Origin: UBA8919 sp041658185
GTDB taxonomy: Bacteria > Elusimicrobiota > UBA8919
Direction of reading: 5' to 3'
Assembly: GCA_041658185.1 (NCBI GenBank)
Contig: JBBAAR010000002.1
Location: 124,001-188,000 of the forward strand
DNA: 64,000 bases
Shown here: one piece after another, positions 60,267 through 64,000 of the stretch
How positions within the stretch are numbered: position 1 is the first letter of the stretch
How the letters are laid out: every line of letters starts with the position of its first letter
Made by a program: the position numbers and the translations under genes
Notes under the pieces: model-generated
Databases searched by the model: none
The model's input: only the letters and a program-made list of their open reading frames with translations
Told to the model about the DNA's origin: nothing

Positions 60267-61688
60267 ATGTCATTAAGAACAAAATTTATATTTATATTAA
60301 GCGGGTTAATATTATTATCGGTCGGCGGTGTAAGTTTTTTTCTGATTTTCACAGAACGGCAGTATCTCGTTAAGGAAACTTTCAAAAAACAAAAGGTAAT
60401 TATAACGGAAGTCGCCCAGATTGTAAAGGAATCTCTCCTTGCCCAGGACGACCTTCTGCTTATGAATTACATATACATCGTCAAAAAAAACAATCCGTCT
60501 ATTGAGTATATAGAAGTATCTTCGCGCGGCAAAGTGATAGGCCACACCGACTTAAAACAATTGGAAAAAAGGCGCTCTGCCATTAACAACCATCCTGATG
60601 CAATAACGCAAAAAACTAAAATTGAATTGTTGAGCGGTCCGTCAGCCAACCTGAAAATCGGATTTTCAAAAAAGGTTGTAGAACAGCAGATAGACGAATC
60701 GTTTAAAACGGCACGGCTTAGAATTTTAGAAGTTGCTCTAATTATGATATTTATAGGTCTGGTAGTTGCACAGGCGGTGGCGACGATGCTTACCAAACCC
60801 ATAAAAATTTTAGCGAAAGGCGCCGACGCTATAAGCAAAGGGAACCTCAATTATCGGGTGGAAATTAAAAGCCGCGATGAAATCGGTTGGCTGGGGTCGC
60901 GGTTTAACATAATGTCGGAAAAACTGAAAGAACTTGACCAGATGAAACAGGACTTCGTATCCTCCGTTACGCATGAACTTCGTTCTCCGTTAGGTGCAAT
61001 AGAGTCATATATCAAATTTATGATAAAAGGTGCGGAAACGGATAAGAATATGCCGAAAAAGTGGGGCGATATGCTTGAAAGAATGCACAGCAACACGATG
61101 CGGCTTTCCCGTTTCATAAACGACCTTTTGGATATAGCAAAAATTGAGCGCGGCAAAATGGACATCAAACAGGTCCCGGTGAATTTCCACGAAATAGCAA
61201 ACGAGGTCGTTGATTTCCTTAAACCCAAAGCCGAAGAAAAATCAATTTCGCTTTTTACCGATATACCGCCGGGACTTCCGCAGATTTTTGCTGACCCGGA
61301 AAGGGTCCGCCAGGTAATAATAAATCTCATTTCCAATTCCTTAAAATTCACAAGAGAAAACGGTTCGGTTTCGCTGTCCGTTGCGTCCGACAAAAAATCG
61401 GATAATATGATTACTTTCGTTGTAATAGATACGGGAATAGGAATTGCACCGGAGAACATAGAAAAAATATTCGTCAAATTTGAGCAGGTAAGGTCGGCTA
61501 AAAGTGAAATAAGCGTAAAAGGAACAGGGCTTGGGCTTGCGATTGTAAAAGCGCTTGTTGAAGGTCACGGGGGAAAAATCTGGGTTGAGAGTACCGTCGG
61601 CAAGGGTTCAAAATTCTTTTTCACGTTGCAGATAGCAAAGAAACACGGAACAGAATCTGAACAATACACGAAACAGACACAGAAATAG
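60267..61688 (+). CDS. membrane sensor histidine kinase
   Basis: 473 residues. Transmembrane helix 1 (5-27), a periplasmic sensor of about 120 residues, helix 2 (about 152-173), HAMP (to 225), HisKA with VTHELRSPLGAIE (phospho-His about 239), ATPase with NLISNSLKFT, DTGIGIAPENIEKIF and GTGLGLAIVKAL. The last 13 codons, and the stop, come from a CACAGAAATAG repeat element. Upstream regulator at 59386 is the probable partner. Confidence 0.93.
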   Translation: MSLRTKFIFILSGLILLSVGGVSFFLIFTERQYLVKETFKKQKVIITEVAQIVKESLLAQDDLLLMNYIYIVKKNNPSIEYIEVSSRGKVIGHTDLKQLEKRRSAINNHPDAITQKTKIELLSGPSANLKIGFSKKVVEQQIDESFKTARLRILEVALIMIFIGLVVAQAVATMLTKPIKILAKGADAISKGNLNYRVEIKSRDEIGWLGSRFNIMSEKLKELDQMKQDFVSSVTHELRSPLGAIESYIKFMIKGAETDKNMPKKWGDMLERMHSNTMRLSRFINDLLDIAKIERGKMDIKQVPVNFHEIANEVVDFLKPKAEEKSISLFTDIPPGLPQIFADPERVRQVIINLISNSLKFTRENGSVSLSVASDKKSDNMITFVVIDTGIGIAPENIEKIFVKFEQVRSAKSEISVKGTGLGLAIVKALVEGHGGKIWVESTVGKGSKFFFTLQIAKKHGTESEQYTKQTQK

Positions 61689-61712
61689 TTCAGTGGTAGT
61701 TTGGAGGTGTTT

Positions 61713-62081
61713 ATGCCAAAAATACTTATTGTTGACGACGAAAAGGATTACAGACACATTGTAAAACTTGTACTTGAGCCCGAGGGTTATACAGTAATAG
61801 AGGCGAAAGACGGCAAGCAAGGTCTGGACACTCTGCATTCTGAAAACCCCGACCTTGTTATTCTTGATTTAAATATGCCGAAAATAGACGGAATGACCGT
61901 TTGCAAGGAAATCCGCAAAGATAAAAAATTCAAGCACATTCCGGTTATTATGCTGACGGTAAGAAATCTCACGCACGACCAGATACAGGGACTTGACTGC
62001 GGCGCCGACGATTACATAACAAAACCTTTTGTTGCCGAGGAGTTAGCCACAAGAGTTGCATCATTATTGAAGTGTCCATAA
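61713..62081 (+). CDS. single-domain response regulator
   Basis: 122 residues, a receiver with no output domain (CheY/Spo0F-like). KILIVDDEKDYR, Asp in LVILDLNMPKIDG, VIMLTV, and Lys in YITKPF. ATG 61713 has GGAGGTG 6 bp upstream; an earlier TTG at 61701 overlaps it. Probably a phosphorelay node for the upstream kinase. Confidence 0.9.
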   Translation: MPKILIVDDEKDYRHIVKLVLEPEGYTVIEAKDGKQGLDTLHSENPDLVILDLNMPKIDGMTVCKEIRKDKKFKHIPVIMLTVRNLTHDQIQGLDCGADDYITKPFVAEELATRVASLLKCP

Positions 62082-62105
62082 TAATTTTTTGTGTCTCATA
62101 AAAAA

Positions 62106-62140
62106 TTCGCCAAAACTTCGCTATTATGTGTTATACTTTT
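62106..62140 (+). promoter_or_regulatory. duplicated promoter-like element, copy 2
   Basis: Near-identical to 60225-60260, with TGTTATACTTT as an extended -10. No plus-strand gene follows within 600 bp. Confidence 0.45.
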
Positions 62141-62150
62141 AGCGGCAGGA

Positions 62151-62375
62151 TTAAGGATTAAGAACCTCTAAAAACTTACGGGGTGTTATGATAGGAATTT
62201 TTCGGAATGATTTAAGAGTAAGCAAACCTTTAAGTTCGCCGACAAGCAGTTCACTTTTGCAGTTTTTATACGGGTCTTGGGAGAGAAGAGTAACTTTTTT
62301 AAGAAGTCGTTTTTTCAGCGATGGATACCGTTTAAGTTGTCTGGTAAATTCAGGAAGAAAGTATGTATTATAAAT
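62151..62375 (-). pseudogene. RelE/ParE-like toxin, degraded
   Basis: Minus-strand frame with YFLPEFTRQLKRYPSLKKRL and LLVGELKG, as in RelE/ParE-type toxins. It has no ATG/GTG/TTG start: AAGGAG is 7 bp before an ATT at 62375. After LKG the normal continuation (R-x-x-x-x-N-x-S-E-K-F-R) is found in the +1 frame (LLLNHSEKFLS) and then stops. So at least one frameshift and lost ends. Overlaps the antitoxin gene by 8 bp. Confidence 0.55.
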
Positions 62376-62583
62376 CGAAAATCTCCTTTAATGTAAATAA
62401 CTTTGAACCGCGTTGTAATTCGGATTTTGCCCGGGTTATTGATTGTCTTAGTTCTTTACTTGACATAATTTTTAATGTTTCAACGATTTTTTTCCAGTCG
62501 CTAAAATCCAGAACGACGGATTTCGGTCTGCCCTTTGCAGTAGTGATAAATTCAATTTTTGGTAATTCCAGTATATGTTGCAT
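62368..62583 (-). CDS. Phd-like antitoxin
   Basis: 71 residues: MQHILELPKIEFITTAKGRPKS... then an amphipathic helix LDFSDWKKIVETLKIM and a C-terminal toxin-binding tail. Resembles Phd/YefM or DUF2281-type antitoxins. Start ATG 62583 with GGAGGTGG 6 bp upstream. Intact although the toxin beside it is broken, a common endpoint in toxin-antitoxin decay. Confidence 0.65.
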   Translation of the reverse strand: MQHILELPKIEFITTAKGRPKSVVLDFSDWKKIVETLKIMSSKELRQSITRAKSELQRGSKLFTLKEIFDL

Positions 62584-62602
62584 AATTTCCACCTCCGAAA
62601 AA

Positions 62603-62631
62603 AGTATAACAAAAACAAAAGATTTTGTCAA
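62603..62631 (-). promoter_or_regulatory. promoter of the antitoxin gene
   Basis: Minus strand TTGACA (62631-62626), 17 bp, TATACT (62608-62603). Confidence 0.8.
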
Positions 62632-62682
62632 GGGTTTTTTTGTGAATTGTAGTCACAGACCCTTGGTCTGCTGATGTTGTAG

Positions 62683-62760
62683 GCACGAATTCATTCGTGC
62701 AAACTTGCCCCGTTAGATAAGTTTCTCTATCTAACAGGGTGAATGTTAATTCGTGGCTAA
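62683..62760. repeat. composite of three repeat elements
   Basis: GCACGAATTCATTCGTGC palindrome (62683-62700), GTTAGATA-family palindrome (62708-62719/62728-62739, one mismatch), and TTAATTCGTGGCTAA (62746-62760) as at 39892-39907. Confidence 0.8.
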
Positions 62761-62764
62761 TAAA

Positions 62765-63120
62765 ATGAAGAAATTTTACTTTTTAATTTTGACCTTTAAT
62801 CTTTTACCTTTAACTTCCGCTTCTGCGGCGGTGTGGTATCAGACGAACTTTAACGATTTCAACACTGGCAGTAGTTTTGTGCAGACGGCAATACGGAGCA
62901 CGGACACGGCGGCGTATATAGAACTCGGCAGAACGGGTGCGACAGAACTTTCAGCGGATAGCCAGACGGTCGGGCTGTACCATATGAACGACGGCGGCCC
63001 CGCGGAACTTTCAAGCTCTGTTCAGGGTTCAACCGTCGTGGCGCTTTACCACTTCAACAATGGTCCCGCAACAACACTTACGTCAGACGCAAATACCGTC
63101 GGCCTCTGGCATTTTGACGA
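62765..63120 (+). pseudogene. secreted LamG-type protein, interrupted
   Basis: Signal peptide MKKFYFLILTFNLLPLTSASAA, a mature N-terminus, and three repeats: TVGLYHMNDGG, VALYHFNNGP, TVGLWHFDD, the starting motif of LamG-like domains. After the third motif (about 63120) the sequence changes to the reverse of another gene (63133-63411), so the reading frame continues only by chance to 63478. Probably a large surface protein cut by insertion of that gene. Confidence 0.6.
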
Positions 63121-63132
63121 TACTTGCCGAAA

Positions 63133-63411
63133 TTATTTTCTAAAGAAGGCGAACAGAACACCAACAATTGCCCAGAACTGGCCAAAGATGAATATGAACA
63201 TCCAACGAATGATGTCTGCACGCATATTTGCCATTTCCACTCGTAATTTAGCAGATTCTTCGCTTAGTCGCCGTTCATACTTCTCTTCTGAAAAAGCAAC
63301 AATAACTTCTCGGGTTTTTTCTTCGGTCTTGTTAAATAATTCAAGCAGTGCTTCTGCGCCTTCGTCGGTAAGTTTTTCCCGTAAAATTCTTGGTAAAGCA
63401 ATCACAGCCAT
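63133..63411 (-). CDS. small coiled-coil protein with C-terminal membrane helix
   Basis: 92 residues: MAVIALPRILREKLTDEGAE, then a long coiled coil (about 20-65) and a C-terminal membrane helix (FIFGQFWAIVGVLFAF). Resembles DUF1640/LA_3696-like proteins, function unknown. ATG 63411 has GGAGGTG 5 bp upstream. Own promoter: TTGACA (63459-63454), 17 bp, TATAAT (63436-63431). Confidence 0.75.
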   Translation of the reverse strand: MAVIALPRILREKLTDEGAEALLELFNKTEEKTREVIVAFSEEKYERRLSEESAKLRVEMANMRADIIRWMFIFIFGQFWAIVGVLFAFFRK

Positions 63412-63430
63412 AAATTTCACCTCCAAAATA

Positions 63431-63459
63431 ATTATAACAAAAACATGTGAAAATGTCAA
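63431..63459 (-). promoter_or_regulatory. promoter of the coiled-coil gene
   Basis: Minus strand TTGACA (63459-63454), 17 bp, TATAAT (63436-63431). The promoter and ribosome-site block strongly resembles that of the antitoxin gene at 62583-62631, including the GTTTTTGT spacer. Confidence 0.85.
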
Positions 63460-63525
63460 GCAATATTTTTTGATATGAAAAAAGTTAACTTATTAGTCGC
63501 TATTTGCTTAATCTCTGTCGTTAAT

Positions 63526-63940
63526 ATGAAAAGAATCAGAACCGTCCCCATACTTAGACATAAATTTGTAGCCGCAGATTTTCAATCTGCGTAAAATGTA
63601 GTTGCCTGATTTATCAGGCACAACGACGCCCAATAAATTGGGCAACTACAAAATATAGGATACAGTCATTTCAGCCAAGCAGATGTAGTTGCCAACCTTG
63701 GTTGGCAGGATTATCTGGTAGGTTGGGAAGGGTATCTTGTAGGCTGGAAGGATTATCTGGTAGGTTGGAAGGGTTGTCTTGTTGGCTGGCGGGGTTTCAG
63801 CCATGCAGATGTAGTTGCCAACCTTGGTTGGCGAAGTTATCTTGTAGGTTGTAAAGGTTCTGTCCAAGTATATAAGGGCTATACACAAGGATAAAACGGT
63901 TATATCCGAAAAATAACAAATATAGTGCGAATTTTATGAA
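63526..63940. repeat. terminal repeat field
   Basis: Two ATGAAAAGAATCAGAACCG copies (63526-63544 and 63936-63954) enclose: TGCCTGATTTATCAGGCA (63603-63620), GCCCAATAAATTGGGC (63628-63643), two copies of a ~38-bp block with TGCCAACCTTGGTTGGC (63669-63705, 63795-63832), and between these four ~22-bp units alternating GATTATCTGGTAGGTTGG and GTATCTTGTAGGCTGG. No protein gene is convincing. Confidence 0.7.
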
Positions 63941-64000
63941 AAGAATCAGAACCGCAGTGAAGCAGCACCCGAACGAAGTGAGTGGCGTCCCGATACTTAC

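Noticed and set aside
62188..62373. Plus-strand 61-codon frame
   Set aside because: Antisense of the degraded RelE-like toxin.
63669..63832. Possible CRISPR array
   Set aside because: Only two copies of the palindromic block, spacer made of shorter repeats, no cas genes in the window.
63646..63888. 80-codon minus-strand frame with PTYQIILP repeats
   Set aside because: Simply the translation of the 22-bp repeat units.

Overview
The window is 64 kb of AT-rich bacterial chromosome with dense, mostly co-directional (+) operons and strict sigma-70 promoters (TTGACA, 16-18 bp, TATAAT). Two O-antigen-ligase-like proteins and a YejM/PbgA-like sulfatase point to an LPS-bearing, Gram-negative-type cell. 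A group 4 [NiFe] hydrogenase fused to Mrp antiporter modules, type III glutamine synthetase, split (archaeal-type) glutamate synthase and several classes of short repeats suggest an uncultivated anaerobe of the Elusimicrobiota/Omnitrophota/Firestonebacteria kind. That placement is inference; there is no rRNA here to settle it.

Bases 1-13,000 are accessory. Bases 1-2341 look like integron gene cassettes: three orphan genes (a HEPN-like protein cut by the window edge, an unknown 269-residue protein, a two-helix membrane protein), each followed by an attC-like imperfect inverted repeat. Then come a frameshifted DUF5343-like gene with a Swt1-like HEPN gene, and an AbiL/RloAB-like ATPase + RloB pair. 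From 5.8 to 12.9 kb two ~400-bp direct repeats, each carrying an XRE regulator gene and an antisense-facing promoter, flank a TOTE-type primase-helicase, an unknown protein + radical SAM/SPASM pair, and a DUF5678 + retropepsin pair. The second repeat abuts tRNA-Phe.

Bases 13,000-33,000 are core metabolism: tRNA-Thr; two O-antigen ligase/TPR proteins; HAD phosphatase; amidohydrolase; purC; a GAF-ANTAR antiterminator; then a textbook two-hairpin ANTAR leader with terminator in front of amt-P-II, followed by glnN, a five-gene glutamate synthase set, serA and aconitase. The ANTAR protein probably controls ammonium uptake through that leader. A MEMO1-AMMECR1 fusion follows on the other strand.

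Bases 34,500-48,200 encode a 17-gene energy-conserving hydrogenase: HydB/HydG-like electron-input module, ferredoxin subunits, NuoH/B/C/D-like core with intact Ni-ligand cysteine motifs, three NuoL/M/N-like proton/sodium channels, MbhDE/MrpBCEFG-like subunits and a HycI protease. Bases 48,200-57,200 hold mtaB, the sulfatase, a HIT protein, the rpsU-nif3-dnaG-rpoD macromolecular synthesis operon, tRNA-CAT, nth and tRNA-Val. Bases 57,200-62,100 hold a signalling cluster (two kinases, three response regulators, lone LuxR helix-turn-helix, PilZ). The last 2 kb contain a decayed toxin-antitoxin pair, a broken LamG-type secreted protein, a small coiled-coil membrane protein and a repeat field.

The most unusual structural signal is repeat DNA inside genes: about ten 7-bp (one 8-bp) tandem arrays, nearly all of exactly four units, and several palindromic elements that occur both between genes and, in frame, inside conserved enzymes.
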